From positions 186,001 through 250,000 of the forward strand of contig JANFAH010000018.1 of the NCBI GenBank assembly GCA_024663395.1: a DNA stretch of 64,000 bases, written 5' to 3'. Origin of the DNA: Pisolithus tinctorius (taxonomy: Eukaryota; Basidiomycota; Agaricomycetes; Boletales; Pisolithaceae). The position numbers were made by a program, and so were the translations under genes. Below the pieces are notes generated by a model. It searched no databases. It worked only from the letters and a program-made list of their open reading frames with translations, and was not told where the DNA came from. Below are positions 10,666-21,430 of this stretch, piece by piece. Position 1 is the stretch's first letter; each line of letters opens with the position of its first letter.

Positions 10666-12666
10666 TAGGGAGCCATATACTCCCTGAGGCTGGAACAGGA
10701 ATCTGTCATTAAATTCCACAGGCCTCTACGACAAACCTGTTTCGGAATTTTTCCCACTTGTGTCCTCATGTTCCCTCCCAATCCCTGTCACCTTCAGAGT
10801 TTCTACTGACCTTCCACATGTTGCTCAGTCATCAAAACACTGATCTGGAAATTCTGCATTCGTGCAGAGTCATCCAGAATTCAGTAGCTGTGCCACCACT
10901 CAGCCACAACACCAGTCATCCATGCCACTTTCTTCTAAAAAACTCCACTTTCCCCTGTCGCCCTAAATTCCGCAAGCTGGACTTTGTTCCAGTATGCTAT
11001 GCTCTGCCCTCCTGTGTCGCTCAGCTCCATCTCCCACTTGTACACGTACCCTCGTCCTGTTGGAAGATACCCCTTACTGTTGTCCTGTTCTTACTCTTGT
11101 CTACTACCTACTGGACTGTTTCACATGCATCTGTAATTTGTTGATGTCTGACATCCTTTCCTTTATTTTCCGGCCTTTTAGTTTTTCCACCCCACCTTAC
11201 TCCGACTCGTACCTACTTCCCTGTACTATATAATTCTGCCATGATGTCAGAAATAGGAGACCCATCTTTGGAGTCGCTATCTGTGTGTGTTCTGCGAGTT
11301 TGAGAGTTTCTAGAGTCTAAGTGCATATATAGAGTCTACAGCGTCTTCAGTGTCCCCAGAGGTCTTTGTGTCTCCTGCACCCTCCAGCCCTGCACACCTA
11401 ATCCCGTATCCCTTTCACTTCGAATTCACTCCTCTTGATGCACAGCAACCTCTCAGAATTTTGTATACCCATCTTGCCATTCCTCACACATCTACATCTG
11501 CCTGGGATTAAATTCCATGGTTCGCACTGTGAGACACGACTTCCGGGAAGCATGCGACTAGAGGAAGGCTGAAGGGAGAATTCCCTAGAATCGTCCCAAG
11601 GGGCACTGCATGAAAGGAGAAGTCAAGAATGAGACTAGAAGGTGGCAGAGGAATTCAAACGAGCACCACAGAATTTAATTCTGGACAGATGTAGACATGT
11701 GAGGGACTGCGAGAGGGGTATACGAAATTCCAAGAAGCTGATTTGTGCCAGGAGAAGTGGATTTTGAGCGAGGGGGATATGGGAAAAGGTGTACAAGACT
11801 GGGGGGACACAAGAGACACGAAGACCACTGGAGATGCTGTAGACGACACTGTAGACGCTGTAGACTCAATAGATGCACTTAGACTCTGAAAACTCTTGAA
11901 CTCACAGGACACACGCTGATGGTGACTCTAAAGGTGGGTGGTATATTTCTGACGCTATGGCAGAATTATATAGTACAGGGAAAGTAGGTATGAGTCGGAG
12001 TAAGGTGGGGCAGAAAAACTAAAAGACCGGAAAATAAAGGGAAGGACATCAGATGTCAGCAAAATACAGATGCACGTGAAATAGTCTGGTGGGTAGTAGA
12101 CAAGAGTAAGAATGGGACAATGGTAAGGGGTATCTTCCAACAGAACGAGAGTATGCATACAAGTGGGAGGTGGAGCTGAGTGGCACAGGAGGGCAGAGCG
12201 TAGCGTACTGGCACAAAGTCCAGCTTGCAGAATTTAGGGCGGCAGGGGAACTCGGAGTTTTTTAGAGGTAAGTGGCACAGACGACTGGTGACATGGCTGA
12301 GCAGTGGCACGGCTACTGAATTCTGGATGACTCTGTGCGAATGCGGAATTTCCAGATCAGCGTTTTGATGACTGATCGACATGTGGAAGGTCGGTAGAAA
12401 CTCTGAAGGCAACAGGGGTGGGGAGGAAACACGAAGACATGAGCAGAACAATTCCGAAATGGGTTTGACATAGAGGCTTGCAGAATTTAGTGACAGATTT
12501 GTGTTCCAGCCTCAGGGAGTATATGGCTCCCTACAGCACTCGAATTTCCCCACCACTTCTAAGCCCTTTTCGACTTCTCCTTCCACACAGCACCCCTTGG
12601 GACGATCCTAGGGAATTCTCCCTTCACCCTTCCTCTAGTCACATGCTTCCCAGAAGTTGTGTCCCA
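10666..12666 (+). mobile_element. LTR A: solo LTR of the element 3 family, split by LTR B
   Basis: The left part, 10666-11528, matches the element 3 LTR from its start (GGGAGCCATATACTCCC). The remaining 3' end lies at 12541-12666 and ends GTCCCA. The 5-bp duplication CACTG flanks it (10661-10665 and 12667-12671). Removing it and one CACTG restores the chromodomain frame of element 2. Without LTR B it is about 990 bp, the length of a complete LTR of this family, so it is a solo LTR left by recombination. The exact edge is uncertain by about 2 bp because other copies suggest a TGTGGGG start. Confidence 0.85.
11529..12535 (-). mobile_element. LTR B: inverted solo LTR inserted into LTR A
   Basis: This is a complete reverse-oriented copy of the same LTR family. 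Read on the minus strand it starts TGTAGGGAGCC at 12535 and ends GTCTCAC at 11529. It is flanked by GCACT (11524-11528 and 12536-12540). It keeps more CpG than the other copies, which fits a younger age. The result is two head-to-head LTRs of one family. Confidence 0.82.
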
Positions 12667-12671
12667 CACTG

Positions 12672-12835
12672 CCATTGTCAGTTACTGTATCTAGTCCACT
12701 GGGCAGGCTATGAGAACACTGATGATGAGACCTCTTGGGTGCTGGCAATGCAGTTAGAACATGCCTCCGAGTTATTGGCTGCTTACCATGCTCACTATCC
12801 TCACAAACCTGGACCTTACTCACCTCCATTGTAGC
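12672..12835 (+). pseudogene. Chromodomain end of element 2 pol
   Basis: This continues the frame cut at 10665: CQLLYLVHWAGYENTDDETSW, a typical chromodomain strand and helix, then HYPHKPGPYSPPL and a stop at about 12833. Chromodomains in this position of gypsy integrases are known to guide integration to modified histones. The 3' LTR starts 44 bp later, so there is no room for the antisense gene carried by G1 and copy 1. Confidence 0.9.
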
Positions 12836-12878
12836 TTTTCTATGGCCTTCAGGGGTTCAGGCCCTAAGAGGGGGATAC

Positions 12879-13682
12879 TGTCATGACCATGACACTGACA
12901 TAAGCCCCTAACACCTACTCTGCCCTCTTCTGACATGTTCCCATGCTTCTCCACTCTCCTCTGATGTGTTCCTGTGCTCCTCCGACCCTCCTGACACATC
13001 TCCACACCTCTCTGAGGTCCCCTGGTCATGTTCTGACCAACTCTGCTCAACTCTGCCCTGAGGTTGGTCATGTGGGCTGTTGGACTTGAAGCCCTGCATT
13101 CTAGATAGGGTTCCACCCTCACGTCAGGTTTTTCTCCATTCTTCCACTCCTTCAGTATTTACCCTCTCTTCCTCATTGTAGTGGTTTCCTTGTCTCAGTT
13201 AAGGTCCCCATCATCCCTACCTTCTATCCCTTGTGTCAGAGGGACTGCTAACCCATTATACACTTATTGGTTTACATTCTGCACTGCACTGCCCTTGACC
13301 TACATCATATATAAGGCCATGTAGTACTCCAATGTAATCAGTACAAATATCAAATAAAGTCCCCACCTTCGACTCCCTCTCAGTTCCCTCTGGAGTTTCA
13401 TCTCCACTCCCTCTGAGTCTGCTCCCCCTCTGAAATACAAGGGCTGAGCTCATGCAAGGGGGCAGCACACTAGCTGAACCCAATGCCCTCTCATCTGACC
13501 TCCAACTCTGACTCTGACCTCTGTCTCCAAAACTTTCCTCCATACCCCTCTGCTCACTGTTCATCAAATATCTTGCCACCCAGTGGTTGGATTCACTTTG
13601 GACTTTGACTGCAGTACTCTGCAGCCCAACCTGCTCCTACTCCGCCCTAAGAGGAAGTCAGGGGTGTTCTCTGACTTTGACA
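12879..13682 (+). repeat. 3' LTR of element 2
   Basis: It begins TGTCATGACC right after the purine tract and ends TTTGACA. It is closely similar to the 5' LTR along its length, with mostly transition differences. Confidence 0.9.
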
Positions 13683-13880
13683 ATCTGCTCTACTGCCTCT
13701 GCATCTGCTCCACTGCCTCTGCCATCTACTCTGCTGCCTCCATCATCTACTCTGCTGCCTCCACCATCTGCACTTCTGCCTCTGCCATCTGCTCCACTGC
13801 CTCCACCATCTGCTCTGCTGCCTCTGCCATCTGCTCTGCTGCCACTGCCATCCTCTCAAAGGCTAACACAGCAATCTCAT
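13683..13880 (-). pseudogene. Antisense gene of copy 1, heptad-repeat part
   Basis: On the minus strand this reads HEIAVLAFERMAVAAEQ and then several copies of a seven-residue unit of the type MAEAAEQ. It joins the segment ending at 5033 once element 2 is removed. At DNA level it is an imperfect 21-bp minisatellite. Heptads with A and M/V at core positions suggest a coiled coil. Two stops and a one-base slip have accumulated. The N-terminal zinc-cluster part seen in the G1 antisense gene is missing. Confidence 0.6.
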
Positions 13881-13892
13881 GTGCCTCTGCTC

Positions 13893-13973
13893 CCCACCTA
13901 ATCCTGACCCATTGGCCTCATGCCTGCCTTGGTCTCCAGTCCAGTCTCAAACCCAGACATCACAGACTCAACA
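13893..13973 (+). repeat. 3' end of the LTR of gypsy copy 1
   Basis: About 80 bp align with the last 80 bp of the G1 LTRs (GGTCTCCAGTCCAGTCTCAA against GGTCTCCGGTCCGGTCTCAA), with the CpGs changed. This marks the right edge of copy 1 and assigns it to the G1 family. The 5' part of the LTR is deleted. Confidence 0.7.
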
Positions 13974-14568
13974 GTTTTGCAGTGAAGGTGTCCTTCAGGT
14001 CAATGGCATGGTCCCACAGTTTGTGGAATGGCATCCTTTCAGACTCTTCCTTGGAGAAAATGTTGAGGTACTTGTGGTATTCTCTTGGGACAAGTTCCTC
14101 TGTGGTCCCTGCTCTGACCCTGGTTGAATGGAGCTTTGGATAGAGGTACTCCATATCCTGGGCCTCCTGTTCCTTGGCTAGTTTCTCCCTTCTTGTCCTT
14201 GGAGCAAGGTCATGACACTTGCAAGGACAGTGTGACAACTTTACCTCCTTGGTCTCCCAGCATACCTCAGGGTTGTGTTTCCAGAGCCAAGTGTATCTGA
14301 GAATGAGGGGGTGGGTACCAAGCATAGTTACCTGAGCCCATATGGACTCCCTGTGTCCTTGGTAGTTCATGACTAGGGAGGAAATGTGTGTGATATTACC
14401 TGTGATGTTAGGGGTACCATCAACATTCAGAACAGAGACAGGTTGTCTGAGCTTGATGAGAGGAATGTCATTCTCATCAGCCCATTTCTTGTCCAGGAAA
14501 GTGTCATTTGCCCTGGAATCCACCAGTGCCTTTATGTTCCACCTCTTGTCTCTTCCTTCCAACACCAC
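13974..14568 (-). pseudogene. Gypsy 4: retropepsin and start of RT
   Basis: The minus-strand frame carries a retropepsin (ALVDSRANDTFLD, where families have D-S-G-A), a flap-like SVLNVDGTPN, and THPLILRYTWLWKHNP, the usual G-x-x-W-L-x-x-x-N-P block. It then reads the linker into RT (EYHKYLNIFSKEESE). It stops at the LTR edge of copy 1, so the rest of RT is separated or lost. The DSG to DSR change makes the protease unlikely to be active. The lineage differs from G1 and is closer to element B in this region. Confidence 0.8.
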
Positions 14569-14849
14569 CTCTAACTCTAACTCTGCTTTTGGATCAGCAG
14601 ATCTTATTTTCAGGATTTCTCATGTTGACTGGATAGGCATGTTTTTATTTTCATTGCAAGAGGAATTAAGCACCAGCAGTTTTACATCTGTGGCCACACC
14701 CACTGGGGTCACCTCTCCAGATGGTATAATACTCTCTGAAATAAATACATCCTGTTCAGTAGAGATATCATCAATGCCTAGCACAGAAAGCTTGTTATGT
14801 ATAAACATAGCCAGTGGAGACCCAATCCTCTACTGGCTGAACTCTTTTC

Positions 14850-15060
14850 CCTGACTTTTCATCTCATTGATTTTTTTGTCATAAAAGAGTGCCTGCATTT
14901 CTTCAAAAGACATCTGGCAAAGGGCAGTCTCCTGTGCCTCTTGAGTGATCTCCCTTATGTTGTGTCTAGCACAACCCTTGCCTTTAGCATGAGGACAGTT
15001 GTGCTTATAATGGTTTCCCTGGCAATTGAAGCACTTGATGTGTGCTGTGAGTCAAAGTGT
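14850..15060 (-). pseudogene. Gypsy 4: gag C-terminus with zinc knuckle
   Basis: The minus strand encodes CFNCQGNHYKHNCP, a CCHC knuckle of the C-x2-C-x4-H-x4-C type, followed by a basic stretch and EEMQALFYDKKINEM. This lies upstream of the gypsy 4 protease on the same strand. The N-terminal capsid part is missing, because LTR-like sequence begins immediately upstream of the knuckle. Confidence 0.7.
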
Positions 15061-15880
15061 GGTTCAGTGGAGAAAACCAACCAAAACCAACACAAGACAA
15101 TAAAAGCAAGTGGTGGTGTGCCTATGCAGTACCTAGATGGTGGAACCTTTTGTTTGAGTGGGTTTTTGCAAGCTGCAACACTCAAAGATGAGTGCTGAGG
15201 GTTGGGGGTGCTCCTGATGAAGAAGGAGCAGGAATGCAAGAGGATGCAATGGGGTAGACTGCTGTCAGCCTACAGAAGGATGGATGATGACTTAATTTGA
15301 TGTCCTAAGCTGCACTGAGCTCAGGGAGGACTTGGAGTGAAGTATATTGATGATAGATGATGATTAGCAAAGTAGACAACAGTTAGACCCTTAATAAAAG
15401 TCTCAACTATCAAAGCTGCTGAATGAATTACTGAGAGATGATAAATTGCAAGCAAGAGGGGCTCTCTGACATCTTCTTCAGCTATCTAAGTACAGTGACT
15501 TATATACAGTACAAGAGCATTGCTTATGGAAAACAAAGTGCAAACACTTGGTAAGTGATTGGTAATTGATAAGTAAGGAATGTAAGCAATGGGTAATCAT
15601 CTTAGAAAGCATTGGTGAGCATTGGTAAGGATAAGTAAGCCAAAAAGCGAAGAATCAGTAAGCAAAGTCAAAAGATGGGCAAGTATTGGCAATAGGTGAG
15701 TCAAGGACAGTCAGAATTTCAAAGTATGAGTCAAGTAATGTCAGAAACTGGGAAAGTGCACTGGAATTGCATTAGGGGAAGGCTGTGCATGTCATATCTC
15801 AAAGAGATCACTTCTAGGCCAAGGTGGGATGAGAGGCAGTGCTGATCTGATGCCAATATAGTATATCCAAAAGGGGACAG
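15061..15880 (-). repeat. LTR-like sequence of family 4 (gypsy 4, minus orientation)
   Basis: Its reverse complement is similar over several hundred bases to 19049-19815, including a TATATAAG-type box (about 15500) and the shared tail GTGTTGGTTTTGGTTGG followed by CACACTTTGACTCACAGCA. The edges are approximate. I see no clean target duplication. Confidence 0.55.
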
Positions 15881-15925
15881 GGGTCAAGCTTTGGGGGTCT
15901 GTGGGGTGACAGGGGCATAGGGGTG

Positions 15926-16922
15926 TGGGGAGCTATATACTCCCTGAGGCTGGAACAGGAATCTGTCACTAAATTCTGCAGGCCTCTGTGACAAACCTGT
16001 TTTGGAATTTTTCCTGCTCATGTCCTTGTGTTTCCTTCCAACCCCTGTCACCTTCAGAGTTTCTACAAACCTTCAGCATGTTGCCCAGTCATCAATATGC
16101 TGATCTGGAAGTTCCACATTTGCTCAGAGTCATCCAGAATTTAGTAGCTGTGCCACTGCCCAGCCATGTCACCAGTCATCTGTGCCACTTGCCTCTAAAA
16201 ACTCTGGTTTCCCCTGTTGCCCTAAATTCTGCAAGCTGGACTTTGCACCAGTATGCTATGCTCCACCCTCCTGTGCTGCACCCTCTTGCCAGCTCCACCT
16301 CTCACTTGTACACATACCCTCATTCTGTTGGAAGATGCCCCTTACCATTGTTCTGTTTTACTCTCATCTGCTACTCACTGGTCCATTTCACATGCATCTG
16401 TATTTCATTGACATCTGTCATCCTCTCTTTTATTTTCTAGTCTTTTAGTTTTTCCACCCCACCTTACTCCAACTCATACCTATGTTGCTTGTACTATATA
16501 ATTCCATTGTAATGTCAGAAATATACCACCCACCTTTAGAGTCACTATCTGTGTGTGTTCCATGAGTTCAAGAGTTCTCAGAGTCTAAGTGTGTATATTG
16601 AGTCTACAGTGTCTACAGCATCTCTAGTGGTCTTTGTGTATCCTGCATCTCCCAATCCCACACACCTTATCCCATATCCCCCTCACCTCAATTACACTCT
16701 TCTCATCACATAATGGCTTTTCAGAATTTCATATACCCACCTCACTGTTCCTCATGTGACCACATCCCTCCAGAATTAACTTCTGTGACCCTTACACATA
16801 TTCCCCACCCCTTCTAGGGTATTCCTCAACTTCTCCTTCCATGCAGCACCCCTTGGGATGATCCTAGGGAATTCTCCCTTCAGTTTTTCTCTAGTTGCAT
16901 GCTTCCCAGAAGTCATGTCCCA
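15926..16922 (+). repeat. 5' LTR of element 3 (family 3, about 997 bp)
   Basis: It starts TGGGGAGCTATATACTCCC and ends GTCCCA. It is the full-length reference for LTR A, LTR B, the 26630-27437 copy and the related fragment near 30200. Internal landmarks are CTCATTCTGTTGGAAGATG (about 16319) and TACTATATAATTC (about 16492). Confidence 0.85.
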
Positions 16923-18060
16923 CAACATTTTGGAGCCCACTGTGTGGGGTCTGTAGATCTGGAAAGGAGATCCTTAAGACCCACCCATCAAAGAACCAAA
17001 CTTGAAGAGCTCCTAGAGCCCTTCTGCAGACTATCTATTTCTTCATCAGAAATCTTAATCCCAGTAGCTGATCCTAGAGATATTTCAGAGCCACACTCGT
17101 CAGACTCAGATCTCAGTTTAGACAAGATATTTCGCAGCCCAGAGTCCCCAGCATCTTACCCAGCATTTCCAGGAGGTTTTGACTTTGATGAACCCTTCAA
17201 TCCTCCTCACAAGTGTCAAGAACTTTCACCTCTCCCAGAACTAACTGCTCCATCATCCTTGCCATCCAGTGATTCAGAACTAGCTGCTGAACAGCTCCTC
17301 CTTCCTTCCTACTCCCTAATCACAAGTTCTGCTATCACCCTTTCTACTCAAATTCCCATACAGAATACTCTTACCTTGACTCTCTCAAATTCCACTCCTA
17401 TCCTTCCCTGAATTCCAATCCAGATCCCCACACCACCTCACATAATGTCTGGAGCAAAAGATATGCTGCTCAGGGGTTCCAACAAAGCCCCAAAGTTTTC
17501 CAGGCATACTGAAGATATCACCTGATACCTCAAAGATGTTGAACAACTCTGCCTCAATGCTGGTCTCATTTCCAGAAAAGATAAGATCCACTGGGTCATT
17601 TGTTATGCTGACCACAATGAGGCAGAGTTTTGGTCCACCTTAGATGCTGCAACCAATGGATTCAATGACTGGGATGCATTTTCCAAAGAACTCCTGAACT
17701 ACTATCCAGGTGCCTTGGTGAAAGATTGTTGCTATACTAAAGCTGACCTTGAAACCTTACTCTACCATCAAGTTCAGAAACTGATGGGATCGCTGGAAGA
17801 TCTTGGGAAATATGTCTGAGAATTCTGACACATCCTCAGCCTTGTCCAGAAGAAGAAGAAACTCCCTGAGGACTGCATCAATGAGAAATTCCTTGAGGGG
17901 TTTCCCCTGAGGTTTCAGAATTCCTTGCTCACACAATGTCACACACCAAAGGTGTTGTGGACATGGTTACAGCTGACTCTGCCTAACTCATTGGTGAGTT
18001 GCACACAATGCCCATGCCATGCAGATGAAGACTAAAGGCCTCATGCATAGAAAGACTGCT
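16923..18060 (+). pseudogene. gag N-terminal part of element 3
   Basis: Reading runs from a Ser/Pro-rich leader through SRHTEDIT, YLKDVEQLCLNAG, DKIHWVICYADHNEAEFW and WDAFSKELLNYYPGA to LEDLGKYV. This block order is typical of basidiomycete gypsy capsids, which have a short tryptophan-rich core. Stops interrupt it at 17410, near 17525, near 17818 and later. Coding similarity fades after about 18050. Confidence 0.75.
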
Positions 18061-19048
18061 GGATGTGAGCAGTCATCCTTTGCACAAGAATGAGTCATCA
18101 GTGCTAGAGAGAAAAGGGGAGGCAAGTTAAGTGTGTGTTAAAGGTTTTTAGTGCCCATGTACAGCATTCCAGTTTTCATCATATCTCCACCATTTCCAAA
18201 GATATTGGCTCCATTCTCACACTTGCTTAAAGTGCTCAGCCACATGATTCTGCCTTCCAAATTTGGAGAGGATCCTCACACCCTATGCATTTCTACAGCA
18301 CTCCATCCATCAGACACTCATTTTGCTAAGTCCATCAGTCATGGCTGCCTCTTCATTGATTGTCTCACTTGTCTCATTTGCCAGAGACAGTGGCTACATA
18401 TATCTGCCAGGCATTCCCACCAGCTTCTGTCCTGAAGCCCCCTGGTTCATCCCATCATTGTCAGCCTCATCTCATCCCATGCAGCTTGGTCAGCATGTTC
18501 TCCTTGTCAGTATGACTTCCAGAAGGACATTCTTTGGTCACCTCAGGTCTGTCACTTGGTTAGAAAGGTCTTATGTGGTTGTTTCAGTCTCCCCAGTTGA
18601 TGAAGCATATGGATCATTCCTCCCTGCTCCCTGCACCATCTTTATTCCAATCTTGTCCATCATTCTCCCTGCATTGTGACAGCTGCAGCATAATCTACTG
18701 TTCTCCAGCCTCCCTGATTGCATTCATGATGAGTATGATGTGCATCTTGCCTTCTTACTGCAAGATCCAGCAGAAGACATCCCCCCTTCTCCTCCTCCTC
18801 CATCAGAGCCCCATTCATGAAGCTTTTGTTAACTTCACTGAGAGGATGAAAGGGTGGGAGATGTGATTGCTTATGCTCCCATTGCCCCACAGACCCCCAA
18901 TGCCCTAGCCCCCTTTGATGCCTGACTCATGCCCTTCAATTCTGGAATTAAGACTTCCCTATCTGGTAACACCACCCATCTGTCATGCCATCTTTGGATC
19001 TAGAGATGTCTCCACCAAGATCTGACTTGCATCACCACCCCCTAATGT
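18061..19048. other. Unassigned sequence inside element 3
   Basis: Open frames here (for example 18263-18679) are short and have no recognisable domain. A CLTCLIC motif near 18370 is not enough to call an integrase zinc finger. It may be the interior of the family 4 element whose LTR follows. Confidence 0.4.
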
Positions 19049-19815
19049 GATATCAGTGTGCTTACTCAGTTTCTGATGCTGTTTGACTCATTCTGTGATG
19101 TTTTGACTATCCTTGACTCATTTATTACCAATACTTACCAATCTTCTTTGCTTGCTTACTTTTCATTTCTTGCTTACTCATCATGATTACTCAGTCCTTA
19201 CTCATTACTTACTAAGCATTTGTGCCTTGTTTGTCACAAGCTGTGCTCCCCCCACAGTATATAAACCCCCCATGTACTTAGCTACAAAAACAAGCAATCC
19301 ACAAGCAGTCCAGAAGTCATTTGTCAGTCAGTTCAGCTCTCTCAGTGCATACCTTGTTGTTGACAGTTGAGGCTCATTTGGAAGAGTCTATCTGTCTTCA
19401 TTCATATCATTGGTAGTTGAGGCTCCACAAAGGGGTCTATCTACCTCCATCATTTATCTGAAGCTTTATCCCCATGCTTAGTCAGCAAGTTTGCTTAGTC
19501 ATCCATCCACTCCTGTGTAACTTGTCATCGACTTGCACCAGGAGCATGTTTTATCAAAGTCCATTGTTCCAAAAGTCCTTTCAGCTGAACACCTTCACTC
19601 TGTTTAGCATCCCCTGTCCAGTCATCACTCACTTGTCTACTCCTGCATAACTCATTGTTGACTTGCACTAGGGGCACCTGCCATCAAAATTTCCCCCACT
19701 TCAGGTTTCTCTGCCCTCCAGGTTCCATGGAGGTAAACCACCACTCACTCATATTTGTCTTTGGTGTTGGTTTTGGTTGGTTTTCACCACCTTTCCACAC
19801 TTTGACTCACAGCAA
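19049..19815 (+). repeat. LTR of family 4 inside element 3
   Basis: It is the direct-orientation counterpart of 15061-15880. A TATATAAA box lies at 19258-19265 and a tail of GTGTTGGTTTTGGTTGG is at about 19764. It separates the front and back parts of the element 3 gag. The edges are estimated to within tens of bases. Confidence 0.55.
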
Positions 19816-20865
19816 TTGCAACTCTCTGACTTTGATCATGACATTGATGAACCTTGGGAGTTCGATATAGTCTATAAACATGCCAACTACCTGCTCAGTG
19901 GGGCCAAACAAAACCTTCCTCAGCCAGATTCATCAGCACTGTTTCCCCAGAATTCTGCTCCATCTTCCTTGCTGACTGTTCCTACTATTTTGAAATGAGA
20001 GTATGTTCATGTTGCTCAGCAACCTGTTTCTGCCTCACCTCCTCAACAAGGTCAAGAAGGCCAATTCTGTTGTTCCTTTGATCCACAGTGTTTCTTCTGC
20101 AGAGGAACAGATGGTCACAGAACTGCAGAGTGTGCACTGTGTCATGAATATGTACAAGCTGGGAAATGCTCCCTGATTGGGGGAAGAGTTTTCATGCCAG
20201 ATGGCTCTGACATTCCTAGGACAGCTGTGGGTCATAATTTCAAGGAAAAGATCAATAACTTCCTCACCATGCATGACTCAATCATTGCCTCAGCAAACCT
20301 TGTCTCAGTTCAGCAACCCAGCCAGCAGTCAACCTCATCCCACAGGCACAACACTCCTCCCCATCTCATCAGCACAATGTTCTTCAGCAATGAGGATGCC
20401 ACAGAATACCAAGTCAACCTACACCCCTCTTCCTATCTAGTTGATGAAGACCTAGAGGAGGATGCTGACAAAGCGGACCAACATGCCTTAGCAAGGGCTT
20501 ATGAACAGGTAGAAGAGTTGAAAAATGCTATCAAGAAAAAGAAGACAGCTCGCTTTGACAGGGTAGAAGTCCTGGTCCATCGTCAAAGGCTGGCACTAGC
20601 AGTCCCAGCATCAGCCAACATGCCAGTGGCCCCTATCCCAGTCAGTAATCCCACTCCAGCTAACCCTGCCTCATCTTTGGAAGCCCCAGCAGCCAGAAAA
20701 ACTCTAGTTGCTCCTAATCTTACAGATCTCCAGAAGCTTAAGCCATCTACAAATTCCATGCCTCAATTCCATTACCAAAGCAGCTTTGATGAGGCTGCAG
20801 CAACCAAGCAGATCATAAACCAGGTCTTAGATGCAAAGATGGAAATCTCCACTAAAGCCTATTAG
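19816..20865 (+). pseudogene. gag C-terminal part of element 3 with zinc knuckle
   Basis: After FDHDIDEPWEFDIVYKHANY and a Pro/Ser/Gln-rich stretch comes CFFCRGTDGHRTAEC (about 20091-20135), a CCHC-like knuckle. It is followed by GGRVFMPDGSDIPR, and later EYQVNLHPSSYLVDED and a charged helix (YEQVEELKNAIKKKKTARFD). These are typical of the gag-protease linker in this gypsy lineage. A stop at 19997 and another at 20863 interrupt it. Confidence 0.8.
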
Positions 20866-20906
20866 CTGTCAGCCCAGAGATTTGCAAGCAGGTCAGAGCA
20901 CTGGCT

Positions 20907-21430
20907 GTGATGAAGAAGATAATGATTGGGAGTCTAGAAACCACATCAGATGTGACACCCTCAGCTGCCTGGGCATCCTATGAACAGTATTGGGTCCGAG
21001 ACACAGAAGGGAAGTGTGTAGGCCTCACTGTGGCTCCCTTACATGCTGTCGACAGAATCTTGATGGACAAACTTCATGTCGAATGTATTCTGGACAGCAG
21101 ATGCCAGGTGGTGGCCTTACAACAGGAGTTGTGGGAAGCCTTAGAGGCCCCTCTCTGTACTGACATGACCATGACTCTGGAGGCAGCTAACCAATCCAAA
21201 GAAAGCACCCTTGGGGTCATAGAGAATGCCACCTTGCACATAGGAAACATCAAGGCCCGTCTACAAATCCAGGTTGTTGATTGCATGCCTTTCAACTTAC
21301 TGCTTGGTTGACCCTTCTTCTGCCTACTCTCCAGCATCCTTCATGATTTCCCTGATGAAGAACAGTCTCTGGAAATCCATGACCCTAATTCTAGGAAACA
21401 AGTTTTAATCCCAACATGACCTCACAACAG
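20907..21430 (+). pseudogene. Retropepsin of element 3
   Basis: The frame contains VECILDSRCQVVALQQELWEAL, where the family has D-S-G at the active site, then GNIKARLQIQVVDCMPFNLLLG and a stop in place of the next residue before PFF. The LQIQV and PFxxLLG strands are the usual end of this protease. The DSG to DSR change and the stop at about 21309 indicate inactivity. Confidence 0.8.

Larger units (their letters stand above)
5039..13682 (+). mobile_element. Element 2: Ty3/gypsy chromovirus with both LTRs, target duplication ATCTG
   Basis: The LTRs at 5039-5850 and 12879-13682 start with TGTCATGACC and end in TGACA. The 5-bp duplication ATCTG is perfect (5034-5038 and 13683-13687). The 3' LTR is preceded by a purine tract AAGAGGGGGATAC. 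Gag, protease, RT, RNase H, integrase and chromodomain are all present but degraded. Its chromodomain is split by LTR A. Without that insertion the element is about 6.6 kb. It entered the antisense gene of copy 1 inside an ATCTG-rich heptad repeat, so the duplication is slightly less informative than usual, but the LTR edges are precise. Confidence 0.92.
1..13973 (+). mobile_element. Ty3/gypsy chromovirus copy 1 (G1 family), degraded, host of nested insertions
   Basis: This is the body of an old gypsy element. Its 5' part lies outside the window and its parts are spread out by later insertions. In order it has pol from the RT N-terminus (1-1434), a replaced segment (1435-2138), the pol C-terminus with chromodomain (2139-2955, continued 4529-4574), an antisense accessory ORF (4769-5033, continued 13683-13880) and the last 80 bp of an LTR (13893-13973). 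That LTR end aligns with the end of the G1 LTR, so the copy belongs to the G1 family. P1 sits in its chromodomain and element 2 in its antisense gene. It abuts gypsy 4 at 13974, so it probably inserted into gypsy 4. The left boundary is unknown. Confidence 0.75.

Noticed and set aside
13683..13870. Simple low-complexity microsatellite
   Set aside because: The minus strand reads as in-frame heptads that continue a frame interrupted by element 2, so it is better explained as coding repeat of the antisense gene.
18151..18435. Possible integrase zinc finger (CLTCLIC with upstream His)
   Set aside because: The His and Cys spacing does not fit HHCC and no catalytic blocks follow.
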